Assembly (NCBI GenBank): GCA_900538765.1
Contig: UQAB01000016.1
Location: forward strand, 1 to 39,625
From: an uncultured Azospirillum sp.
GTDB lineage: Bacteria > Pseudomonadota > Alphaproteobacteria > RF32 > CAG-239
DNA: 39,625 bases
Direction of reading: 5' to 3'
Below the pieces are notes generated by a model. That model was not told the DNA's origin and did no database searches. It saw nothing but the letters and a program-made list of their open reading frames with translations. This document shows positions 7,904-13,996 of this stretch, piece by piece. Within the stretch, counting starts at the first letter, position 1, and the number at the start of each line of letters is the position of its first letter. The translations under genes and the position numbers were made by a program.

Positions 7904-8427
7904 TCAATCCTCCGCCGTTAGCGAAGTATCAGCTTCTGCATTCAAAAGCTTTTTAAATTCCCTGTTGTTTGCTTGAGCCAATTTAATTAATTGGTTTGTT
8001 TGATTGCTTTCAATATAAGGAATTTCTATTGTTTGAATTTTGTTTTTCAAAAACCACTTAACAAAAGCATTGGCTGATAATGTTTTTCCTGCTTTTTGAT
8101 ATTTTATAAATTGTATTTTTTGAAGCTGCTTAAATACTTTTTTAAAAGGTTCATATCTTTTATTTTTAGCTGCCGCTCTTTTATAGGCAGCATTTTTTCT
8201 ATCTAAATGACATAAGATATCAATTGAATTTTCTCGAAGATCCTCCCATAATTTTTTTCCTCTAATAAAACAATTGCTGCCCAGTCTAAAATTTGAGCTT
8301 GAAATTCAGATATACCGTTTAGCTGATGATATTGTCTGAAAATATTATCCAAAAGACGAATATGCTTGTTTGAAAGTATATAATCGTCTTTTTTTTGCTT
8401 AAAATTTTCTGAACATAAATCTTTCAT
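7904..8427 (-). CDS. Unknown island gene interrupted at an A7 run (−1 frameshift)
   Basis: The frame from ATG 8427 (ribosome site AAGGAAATATA) encodes MKDLCSENFK… for 74 aa and stops at 8203. At a run of seven A (8252-8258 as T7 on the plus strand) the −1 frame enters LWEDLRENSIDILCHLDRKN and stays open for about 117 codons to a TGA at 7904-7906. That second part has no start codon near its beginning. Joined, they give a coherent 174-aa basic helical protein with no recognisable domain. Either a base was lost in the A run (mutation or sequencing error) or ribosomes slip there. It is the first gene of the segment-1 unit, 66 bases upstream of the 243-aa gene. Confidence 0.55.
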
Positions 8428-8537
8428 ATTATATTTCCTTTACATATTACTTTAACAAATTATATTTAAGGAAAAAATTTCATGATAGCAACTTAAGTAA
8501 GTTTAGTTATGTAAAAATATATATTTTCAACGCATTT

Positions 8538-8590
8538 CCGCATACGAAAAAAGACGCTGTTCCCAAGCGTCTTTTTAATCAAAATGGCGG
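8538..8590. repeat. tRNA-Ser 3'-end/terminator repeat, copy 2 (between segments)
   Basis: This is the second perfect 53-bp copy, lying between the two accessory segments. Identity with copy 3 extends leftward to 60 bp (8531-8590 with 10471-10530). It keeps the terminator hairpin, so it may still stop transcription between the segments. Confidence 0.85.
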
Positions 8591-8620
8591 TGTAGTAAAC
8601 CTCAACGGTATTGAGCATAC
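8591..8620. repeat. Element-end repeat next to copy 2
   Basis: The partner of 6821-6850, with 24 of 30 bases identical. It includes the small inverted repeat CTCAA–CGGTA–TTGAG. GCATACGAAA at its end (8615-8624) repeats the same ten bases at 8540-8549, giving a direct repeat 75 bp apart that brackets copy 2. Confidence 0.6.
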
Positions 8621-8633
8621 GAAAGAGCAATGA

Positions 8634-8903
8634 TTAAATAATTTCCCAGATCCCTTTCGGACTTTCATCAACTAATTCTCCCGGATTCTCTTTCGAATAA
8701 GCAGGCTTCATTCTTCCCTCTTTTCTTAATTCTGTTGCAGCCCAACGAATATCATAATTCCATGTATAAAACATATCTTCAGAAGGATTTAATTTGCTCG
8801 CATAAAGCTTCCAGAATTCGCGGAATATATTCATCATGGAAGCTTTACCTCCTAAAGATTTAATAGTTTCATACAATAAATTAGGCAAATCATTTCTAAC
8901 CAT
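8634..8903 (-). CDS. Small winged-helix-like protein (Mrr N-terminal-like)
   Basis: An 89-aa protein with a GGAG ribosome site about six bases before its ATG. The predicted pattern is helix (LPNLLYETIKSLGG), a helix-turn-helix-like segment (KASMMNIFREFWKLY), and a final helix (DIRWAATELRKEGRM) leading to a β-hairpin that ends with KGIWEI. The closing 'ELRKEG…P…GIWEI' signature is typical of winged-helix domains such as the N-terminal domain of Mrr-type restriction proteins. No nuclease domain is attached, so it may be a stand-alone regulator or a fragment. Family placement is by pattern only. Confidence 0.6.
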   Translation of the reverse strand: MVRNDLPNLLYETIKSLGGKASMMNIFREFWKLYASKLNPSEDMFYTWNYDIRWAATELRKEGRMKPAYSKENPGELVDESPKGIWEII

Positions 8904-9101
8904 ATTCTATTCTCCACAATATAACTAATCGTATAAAAAGTGTACCATCACTATTTTTGCAAAGTCAAACTAAATCTTTCCTACCTCGGGATTACAAACG
9001 TATCATTGCCCATCCCCTAATAACAAGGAATCTACAAGGAAATTTAGTACTTTTCAGGGGCATTTTGAGAATCACTCATGACTGTATCAATTGCGTCCTA
9101 A

Positions 9102-9554
9102 GCCTTTACAGGCAACAGACCTGCAATTTCTCTAAGAATTAACAGGGAATTTAAACTCAATAACAGGAAAACTTTGTTACATAACGCCAACAACCAAATC
9201 ATTTATGAAAAACAGGTCGTCATAAACCGAGGACTGTCAAGCAACGTCTATAACGCCGGAAAGGTCGGACTGATGAGTGTTAATGACAACAACCGCCTGA
9301 TCGTTAGAGCCTTTGCCTATGCATGGAAATTTAAGAAACTTTATGAGAAAGGCGTCCGGATGGAAGACATTATGAAACAAGAGAAAATGACCAAGCGCAC
9401 AATCTATAAATACCTCAACCTCGCTTACCTTTCGCCCAAAATAGTCAATCAACTTCTCTCTGAAATCCTAACCATCAATCTGCAAACTCTCTTCAATATC
9501 GCCTCTAAAAACCTAAGCTTCGAAGAGCAGGAAAAGATGCTGGCTAACAATTAA
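9102..9554 (+). pseudogene. Serine recombinase C-terminal remnant
   Basis: The frame is open from about 9102 (after a stop at 9099-9101) and could start only at a TTG at 9174, without a good ribosome site. The part '…LIVRAFAYAWKF…' then 'MEDIMKQEKMTKRTIYKYLNLAYLSPKIVNQLL' matches the C-terminal helix-turn-helix of large serine recombinases of Alphaproteobacteria, where a 'YVSRLLRLAFLSPDIVEAIL'-like stretch is usual. The catalytic resolvase domain and zinc region are missing upstream; 8940-9100 has no continuing frame. I call it the decayed 3' end of an integrase-type gene; the family match is from memory. Confidence 0.6.
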
Positions 9555-9618
9555 AAGAGTCTTGCAAATTTTTATAAATATAGATTACTCTATCTTCTAT
9601 AAACTGATAGGAGCTAGA

Positions 9619-10365
9619 TTGAAAATTGGAATTTGTAAATATTGCGGTAAAAAAACTGAACTTATTAAATCGCATGTCATTCCAAAGTGTTTTTGCAAAA
9701 TAAAAGAACTTGGGACTTGGGGTGATGTAAATTTAAACAAAAAGAAAATTGATCAAGCTCCAGATCAACAAAATGGGATTAAAGAATATCTCTTGTGTAA
9801 AGAATGTGATAATCTTTTAGGCAAACTAGATGATTTGGCCTATAAAATTCTTTGTTTTCGCACGTCAAAAATTGAAGCTGAGATAATAATGGATGTTAAA
9901 TGCCTTCAATTACAACTTAACGAGAAAGAATATAAAGATTTTCGTAAATTTTTTATTTCGTTATTATGGCGAGCATCTTTAACAACTAAACCAATTCCTC
10001 TAGGCAAATATCAAAATATAGCTTTGCAAATTCTAAAAGACGAAATTGAAGATGATGAAGATTTATTTTTGCCATTACTATACAAAAAGACTACAGGAAC
10101 AGCTTCCGATCACTTTCTTGGAATTTGGGGAACAAAGTATTTAGGGAAACATACATATATCATTCGGTTTCCAGATTACGAAATCAGGATAATTGCAAAT
10201 ACTAAAAATAGCAACAATGACAATATGATGAAATTTCATAAATCTTGTTTTAATAAGAACAAGATTTTGATTCCCCTAGTGGAAAAGAAAACACCAATGG
10301 ATATACAACTTACTCGAAGTTTTATTGACTGTCGGAATAATACTCATTTTAAAAATCTGAAGTGA
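9619..10365 (+). CDS. HNH-like zinc protein (CxxC / KSHVIPK / CxxC)
   Basis: The start is TTG 9619, five bases after a strong AGGAG; an upstream TTG at 9562 has no such site. The protein has 248 aa. The N-terminal motif is C6-x2-C9, then IKSHVIPK with His19, then C60-x2-C63 (LLCKECD). This spacing matches treble-clef HNH-type nuclease folds, and 'KSHVIPK' is typical of a family of uncharacterised accessory HNH-like proteins. The remaining 180 residues are helical, with WRASLTTKP and a β-rich part (HTYIIRFPDYEIRIIA). It stands alone after the recombinase remnant. A DNA-cutting or defence role is possible but unproven; no second catalytic His or Asn is obvious. Confidence 0.75.
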   Translation: MKIGICKYCGKKTELIKSHVIPKCFCKIKELGTWGDVNLNKKKIDQAPDQQNGIKEYLLCKECDNLLGKLDDLAYKILCFRTSKIEAEIIMDVKCLQLQLNEKEYKDFRKFFISLLWRASLTTKPIPLGKYQNIALQILKDEIEDDEDLFLPLLYKKTTGTASDHFLGIWGTKYLGKHTYIIRFPDYEIRIIANTKNSNNDNMMKFHKSCFNKNKILIPLVEKKTPMDIQLTRSFIDCRNNTHFKNLK

Positions 10366-10477
10366 CTTCCCAAAATTCGGCAATGTATGTAACTGCCTTA
10401 AATTTTGCATTTTCCAACATAAAACGAGCTTACCATAGTCATTTTGGCAAAGTCAACCACCCGCAAAGCCCGCATTT

Positions 10478-10530
10478 CCGCATACGAAAAAAGACGCTGT
10501 TCCCAAGCGTCTTTTTAATCAAAATGGCGG
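10478..10530. repeat. tRNA-Ser 3'-end/terminator repeat, copy 3 (at the intact tRNA)
   Basis: This is the native copy. Reading the minus strand it consists of the last six bases of the tRNA (CCGCCA), an AT-rich spacer and the terminator hairpin. It is the right boundary of the tandem array. Confidence 0.85.
10488..10516 (-). terminator. Terminator of the tRNA-Ser gene
   Basis: The arms AAAAAGACGCT and AGCGTCTTTTT form a perfect 11-bp stem with a 7-base loop and flanking T/A runs, starting nine bases past the tRNA CCA end. Exact copies occur within the repeats at 6768-6820 and 8538-8590. Confidence 0.85.
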
Positions 10531-10615
10531 ATAGAGTGGGATTCGAACCCACGGTACCCTTTAGGGGTACACACGATTTCCAATCGTGCGCCTTCGACCA
10601 CTCGGCCATCTATCC
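10525..10615 (-). tRNA. tRNA-Ser(GGA)
   Basis: On the minus strand the acceptor stem GGATAGA pairs with TCTATCC. The anticodon stem CACGA/TCGTG encloses loop TTGGAAA, anticodon GGA (reads UCC/UCU). A long variable arm (TACCC–CTAAA–GGGTA) marks a class II serine tRNA, and the T arm has GTGGG-TTCGAAT-CCCAC. The discriminator is G and CCA is encoded. The 3' end is the target of the tandem insertions. Confidence 0.96.
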
Positions 10616-10684
10616 ATAATCTACGGCATAACCTATAAGATTATTTTTATTTTTGCAACAATAATTTTAAAATTTAGCCGTTTT

Positions 10685-11314
10685 TTATTTATTTTTTTTC
10701 GGCCATCCTAACGCTTGCGTGACAATAACATATTCATCGTCATTCAAATGCAGTTCTTTATGCAGGGTTTCCATATCAACCATGCGAATAACAACATTGT
10801 TCATTCCCACGTTAGCGGCATAAAGCCCGACATTCTGGTACGCCGAACCGGCATGCATGGAACCGACTTCCCGGTTGGGGTTGTTTGAAACATAAACCAA
10901 AAGCGCGTCAGCCTGTTTGACAAATTCCTGCCGTGCCGCCGTATAAGTCAACATTGCCGGGTTAACTAAATCCAAAGAATGCGTGCGGGGATTATAACGA
11001 TAAGCGCCGCCCTGTCTGAGAACATAAACGTCCAAATCCTGAGAATCCCGGGATGTTGGGTTTGTTCTCTTGCCGTCCGGGCGGTTAATGCCGACTGCCG
11101 CCCACAAAATCTCGCCCATATTCTGGTCGCTGATAGTCCTTGGGCCGAATTCTCGTGTTGTTTTGCGTTCTTTTAAAACCTGCATAAAAGGCTTTCCTGT
11201 ATCATAACTGGGTTCTGGGAGGACAATATGAGCCGGTTTGTCCTGAGCAGCCAGTACCGAGAATGATAACAGCGAAGCGCCAAACAGGGTTGAAAAGTAT
11301 TTTAAAATTTTCAT
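10685..11314 (-). CDS. Exported nitroreductase-like (SagB-type) protein
   Basis: A 209-aa protein with the flavin-dependent nitroreductase fold: 'KERKTTREFGPRTISDQNMGEILWAAVGINRP' is the N-terminal phosphate-binding and dimer region, and 'GSMHAGSAYQNVGLYAANVGM' plus the final ALGWPKK match the C-terminal half. Residues 1-23 look like a Sec signal ending VLAAQ, so the protein is probably periplasmic. The length is near a minimal nitroreductase plus signal. Substrates of this subgroup are unclear. It follows the DUF1349-like gene by 15 bases on the same strand and may be the third gene of the dnaJ-like transcript. The odd point is export of a flavoprotein by an apparently Sec-type signal. Confidence 0.85.
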   Translation of the reverse strand: MKILKYFSTLFGASLLSFSVLAAQDKPAHIVLPEPSYDTGKPFMQVLKERKTTREFGPRTISDQNMGEILWAAVGINRPDGKRTNPTSRDSQDLDVYVLRQGGAYRYNPRTHSLDLVNPAMLTYTAARQEFVKQADALLVYVSNNPNREVGSMHAGSAYQNVGLYAANVGMNNVVIRMVDMETLHKELHLNDDEYVIVTQALGWPKKNK

Positions 11315-11329
11315 TGCGTTTCCTCCGGG

Positions 11330-11893
11330 CTATTCAAATGCAATTCTTTTTAATGTCGCGGAAAAATCCTCAGTTTTGGGGCTGCAAATATAGGCGCCTG
11401 CTTTAATTTCAATATCTTCATTGATAAAAGAAAACAGGCGTATTTGACGAAAATGTACCTCGTCCGCAGAATAAAACAGGACATATTCGCCGTTCTGGCG
11501 TTTAATCCTGAAACAGATACGGTCTGTTTCCGCCGCAATCTCCTGAGCCGCCCAGTCCGTATATCCGGAATTCGTCACACAGGTAACCAGCCGGGGAGCC
11601 GCTTGATTATCGCACATCAGGGAAGCTTTCATCCAGTTTTTTTCATCAAACCGCAGCATAATGCCACATTGCTCCAAATGGCAGGCAAGCTGAAACTGCC
11701 ATTTGATTTCCATGGTAAAATTGCCGCATTTGCGAACAAAGAAAAAATGCCCGTTGTCGGCATGAACATTTTTACGGGTGTTTTGCCAGAAATCAGATTC
11801 TTTTTTGGCCGTCACCGACATCCCTTCTTCCGAGAAAGACACATCTTCCGGTTCGTTAAGCCATTCAAAATCTCTGAGTTGTTCCAAAAGCAT
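11330..11893 (-). CDS. DUF1349-like β-sandwich protein
   Basis: A 187-aa protein without signal peptide. 'EEGMSVTAKKESDFWQNTRK', 'GNFTMEIKWQFQL…QCGIMLRFDEKNWMKASLM' and 'FRIKRQNGEYVLFYSADEVHFRQIRLFSF' match the DUF1349 family (regulation of enolase protein 1-like), a concanavalin-type lectin fold. Its biochemical role is not established. The ATG overlaps the stop codon of the dnaJ-like gene (TAATG), indicating translational coupling. Confidence 0.8.
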   Translation of the reverse strand: MLLEQLRDFEWLNEPEDVSFSEEGMSVTAKKESDFWQNTRKNVHADNGHFFFVRKCGNFTMEIKWQFQLACHLEQCGIMLRFDEKNWMKASLMCDNQAAPRLVTCVTNSGYTDWAAQEIAAETDRICFRIKRQNGEYVLFYSADEVHFRQIRLFSFINEDIEIKAGAYICSPKTEDFSATLKRIAFE

Positions 11894-12828
11894 TAAAAAC
11901 TCCGGATATTCGTGTCGGGCAGTTTCTCCAAAACTTTCTCCAATTCGCTGTCTTTTGTCTTGGAAGTAACAACTTTCAGCGTAATGATTTCGTCGCCGGA
12001 TTTAATGCCTTTTCCTTTCAGACGCAGCTTTTCCCCGGAATCCGAATAGGGCGGAACCTTGACCGCAACTTTCCCGGTCAGGGTCGGTACGGTAATCTTG
12101 GCGCCTAAAACAGCTTCCTTGAGCGTAATCGGCAGATCAATATGAATATCATTGCCTTCCGTCCGAAAATAAGGATGCGGCTGAACATTCAGCGTAATCA
12201 AAACATCACCGTTTTCGCCGCCGTTCATGCTTGGCTGCCCGAGGCCTTTCAACCGCAGGGTCTGTCCGTCCTTTGTTCCGGCCGGAACTTTGACGTTGAT
12301 ATTTTTTCCGCCGAGAAAAACCTTCTGTTCACTGCCGTTGGCCGCATCAAGAAAACTGATTTTCATCGTGTAGGCAATGTCTTCGCCTTTGCGCGGCCGT
12401 CTTGCCCCGCCCTGAAAACCCTGCGCGCCCCCGGCAAACTGAGAGAAGATGTCTTCGCCGAAAATTGAGGAAAAGTCAAATCCGCCGTTCATTCCTGAAC
12501 GCCGGCTGCCGGAAAAACCCTGTCCGAAAGGATTTCCGCCGGAACCGTAAGAAGAATAAAATCCGCCGTCGCCGCCAAAACCGCCGGCACCAAACCCGGT
12601 AGGCTTGCCGTCAGCGTCAATTTCATTGTTGTCATATTTCTGACGGCGTTCCTTGTTGCCGATAATGTCATAGGCGGCGGAAACTTCTTTAAACTTTTCC
12701 GCGGCCTCTTTGTTGTCTTTGTTTAAATCCGGATGATATTTTCTGGCCAGTTTGCGGTAAGCGGACTTAATCTCCGCTTCGCTGGCAGTTTTTGAAACAC
12801 CCAGAACATCATATAAATTCTTTGCCAT
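11893..12828 (-). CDS. CbpA-type DnaJ co-chaperone
   Basis: A class B J-domain protein that stimulates DnaK ATPase and delivers clients. The J domain covers residues 1-70 with 'YRKLARKYHPDLNKDN' containing HPD. A Gly/Phe-rich linker (about 75-140) follows, then two C-terminal β-domains ('DAANGSEQKVFLGGKNINVKVPAGTKDG', 'LTLNVQPHPYFRTEGNDIHIDLPITLKEAVLGAKITVPTL' region). The four CxxCxGxG zinc repeats of true DnaJ are absent, so it is the CbpA type; 311 aa fits. It leads a short operon with the DUF1349-like gene and perhaps the nitroreductase. A candidate promoter overlaps the end of the upstream lipoprotein gene. Confidence 0.92.
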   Translation of the reverse strand: MAKNLYDVLGVSKTASEAEIKSAYRKLARKYHPDLNKDNKEAAEKFKEVSAAYDIIGNKERRQKYDNNEIDADGKPTGFGAGGFGGDGGFYSSYGSGGNPFGQGFSGSRRSGMNGGFDFSSIFGEDIFSQFAGGAQGFQGGARRPRKGEDIAYTMKISFLDAANGSEQKVFLGGKNINVKVPAGTKDGQTLRLKGLGQPSMNGGENGDVLITLNVQPHPYFRTEGNDIHIDLPITLKEAVLGAKITVPTLTGKVAVKVPPYSDSGEKLRLKGKGIKSGDEIITLKVVTSKTKDSELEKVLEKLPDTNIRSF

Positions 12829-12861
12829 TTTTTTGACCTGTTTTAACCAATACTATAGTTT

Positions 12862-12890
12862 TATATAGTGTTTTCTTGGTCTTATTACAA
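12862..12890 (-). promoter_or_regulatory. Candidate promoter of the dnaJ-like operon
   Basis: On the minus strand TTGTAA and TATATA are spaced by 17 bases, and the -10 lies 34 bases from the ATG. The -35 overlaps the stop codon of the upstream gene. The inverted repeat ACTATA–6–TATAGT (12852-12869) covers the -10 and could be an operator. Confidence 0.4.
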
Positions 12891-13388
12891 GCGTCTGCAG
12901 TCAAAAGTTGCCTGTCTTGCTTTATTTTGCACCAGCGTAATCTTTTGCAGGAAAGCTTTTTTCCTGTCCTGCTCTTTGCAGTACTGAACCGCCATAAATG
13001 CCAGTTCGTCCACACGCGCGTCGTTATATTCATAAGTAATGGCGTCGGCAGACTGAGATTTGACAATCACATTGTCAATCAGGCGGGCATATTTGTCCTG
13101 ATATTGCTTATAGCGGATTTCTTCTTCAATTTCGGCAACCGTCGGCTTATGCTTTGGCGTTTTAAACTGCGCCTTGTGCCCTTTGATATAGGGAATGATT
13201 TCCACTTTGTTGGCATCTTCGGCTATCTTTACTTTTCCTTGGGCTTTTTGCTCTTTCCATAAGCTGACTTTTTGCTTATAGGCGGCAATATTCTGTTCTT
13301 CAAGCTCTTTAGCCGGATCTTCGGCTCTCAAAGAACTGCATGCCGGAAGGAGAAATAAGGTAAAAAGAAAGGCTGCAAATTTTTTCAT
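12885..13388 (-). CDS. Putative lipoprotein (167 aa)
   Basis: The N-terminus MKKFAAFLFTLFLLPACSS is a lipoprotein signal with lipobox LLPAC. The mature part is charged and largely helical (KELEEQNIAAYKQKVSLWKEQKAQG), with 'TVAEIEEEIRYKQYQDKYARLIDN' in the middle and cysteines near the end (VQYCKEQD, ATFDCRRL) that may pair. I recognise no family. It stands upstream of the dnaJ-like gene on the same strand with 56 bases between. Confidence 0.7.
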   Translation of the reverse strand: MKKFAAFLFTLFLLPACSSLRAEDPAKELEEQNIAAYKQKVSLWKEQKAQGKVKIAEDANKVEIIPYIKGHKAQFKTPKHKPTVAEIEEEIRYKQYQDKYARLIDNVIVKSQSADAITYEYNDARVDELAFMAVQYCKEQDRKKAFLQKITLVQNKARQATFDCRRL

Positions 13389-13401
13389 CTTTTAATCACT
13401 T

Positions 13402-13554
13402 TTATTTTTTGTGTTTTGTACTGGATGGTTTGTTGTTCGCCTTGCGGGCGCTGGCAGTTTCTTCTCTGTCAAAACTGATGTTTTTGAACAAACTTAAACG
13501 CAAATCCTGAATTTCTTCCAGAAGCGCTTTGGTGTCTTGAGCTAACTTTTTCAT
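13402..13554 (-). CDS. 50-aa basic microprotein
   Basis: The ATG has AGAGGAG nine bases before it. The protein MKKLAQDTKALLEEIQDLRL… has an amphipathic helix in its first 25 residues and a lysine-rich disordered tail ending SSTKHKK. It lies 13 bases upstream of the lipoprotein gene in the same direction, so the two are probably cotranscribed. Function unknown. The strong ribosome site and tight spacing make it more than a chance frame. Confidence 0.55.
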   Translation of the reverse strand: MKKLAQDTKALLEEIQDLRLSLFKNISFDREETASARKANNKPSSTKHKK

Positions 13555-13616
13555 TTCTGCTCTCCTCTGCGGTTAATTGATACGGTGCATTATACTGTTT
13601 TTTCCTTAAACAAAGA

Positions 13617-13925
13617 TTAATCCAGCAAATTATAGATGTCTTTTCCCGCTTGTTCCAAAATCTGCAACACCCTGCGGTTGGTTGTGTCTTTGGTCCTCTT
13701 GTTACTGAGCTTGTTCAGCATTTTTTGCAGTTTTTCGTTAAAAGCGCGGTTTTGCCGCAGAGCTTCCACACCTTGCAGATTTTCTTCGTCATTAATTTTA
13801 TAATCAGCAACGGCTTTAATGGTGGCCAGGTATTTGGCGTCATTCTGCGCCGCATACTGAGCCTGGGCAGGTGTTTGTAAAAAGACGGCAATGGTAAAGG
13901 CGACGGTGTAAATCAGTTTATTCAT
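13617..13925 (-). CDS. Small secreted helical protein (102 aa)
   Basis: A signal peptide (MNKLIYTVAFTIAVFLQTPAQAQ, cleavage likely after AQA) precedes about 80 residues that are helical and charged with no cysteine. I do not recognise the family. It is probably the first gene of the minus-strand group ending near 12.9 kb and is divergent from the ELM1 gene. Confidence 0.65.
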   Translation of the reverse strand: MNKLIYTVAFTIAVFLQTPAQAQYAAQNDAKYLATIKAVADYKINDEENLQGVEALRQNRAFNEKLQKMLNKLSNKRTKDTTNRRVLQILEQAGKDIYNLLD

Positions 13926-13996
13926 ATTTTTTCCCCTTGAGTTAATCAGGAATATGGATAGAATAAAGACAATAATTTAACATTGGGTTAGTAAAG

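Larger units (their letters stand above)
6821..8537. mobile_element. Accessory segment 1 between tRNA-Ser repeats 1 and 2
   Basis: An AT-rich segment of about 1.7 kb is bounded by two perfect 53-bp copies of the tRNA-Ser 3' end. It carries a minus-strand unit of three small genes: the frameshifted gene at 7904-8427, a 243-aa unknown protein, and a 59-aa membrane protein. No recombinase gene is visible, so it would have to be mobilised in trans or is a remnant. Boundaries are those of the repeats; true crossover points are unknown. Confidence 0.6.
8591..10477. mobile_element. Accessory segment 2 between tRNA-Ser repeats 2 and 3
   Basis: An AT-rich segment of about 1.9 kb ends at the intact tRNA-Ser. 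It holds a winged-helix-like ORF on the minus strand, the C-terminal remnant of a serine recombinase, and an HNH-like gene on the plus strand. The recombinase remnant suggests the segment once carried its own mobility gene. It begins with the same 30-bp terminus as segment 1, so the two elements are related. Confidence 0.6.

Noticed and set aside
8945..8970. Similarity between 8945-8970 and 10432-10460 (TACCAT…GCAAAGTCAA)
   Set aside because: Short and imperfect, different reading frames, not placed symmetrically to the repeats; too weak to call a repeat.
8957..9142. 61-aa plus-strand ORF
   Set aside because: No start signal and no likeness; it lies in the decayed DNA before the recombinase remnant.
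6768..10530. CRISPR array
   Set aside because: Only three repeats with spacing of about 1.7-1.9 kb; they are tRNA-derived boundaries.
10362..10619. 85-aa plus-strand ORF containing 'MADRVGFEPTVPF'
   Set aside because: It is the antisense translation of tRNA-Ser and its terminator, a well-known false protein.
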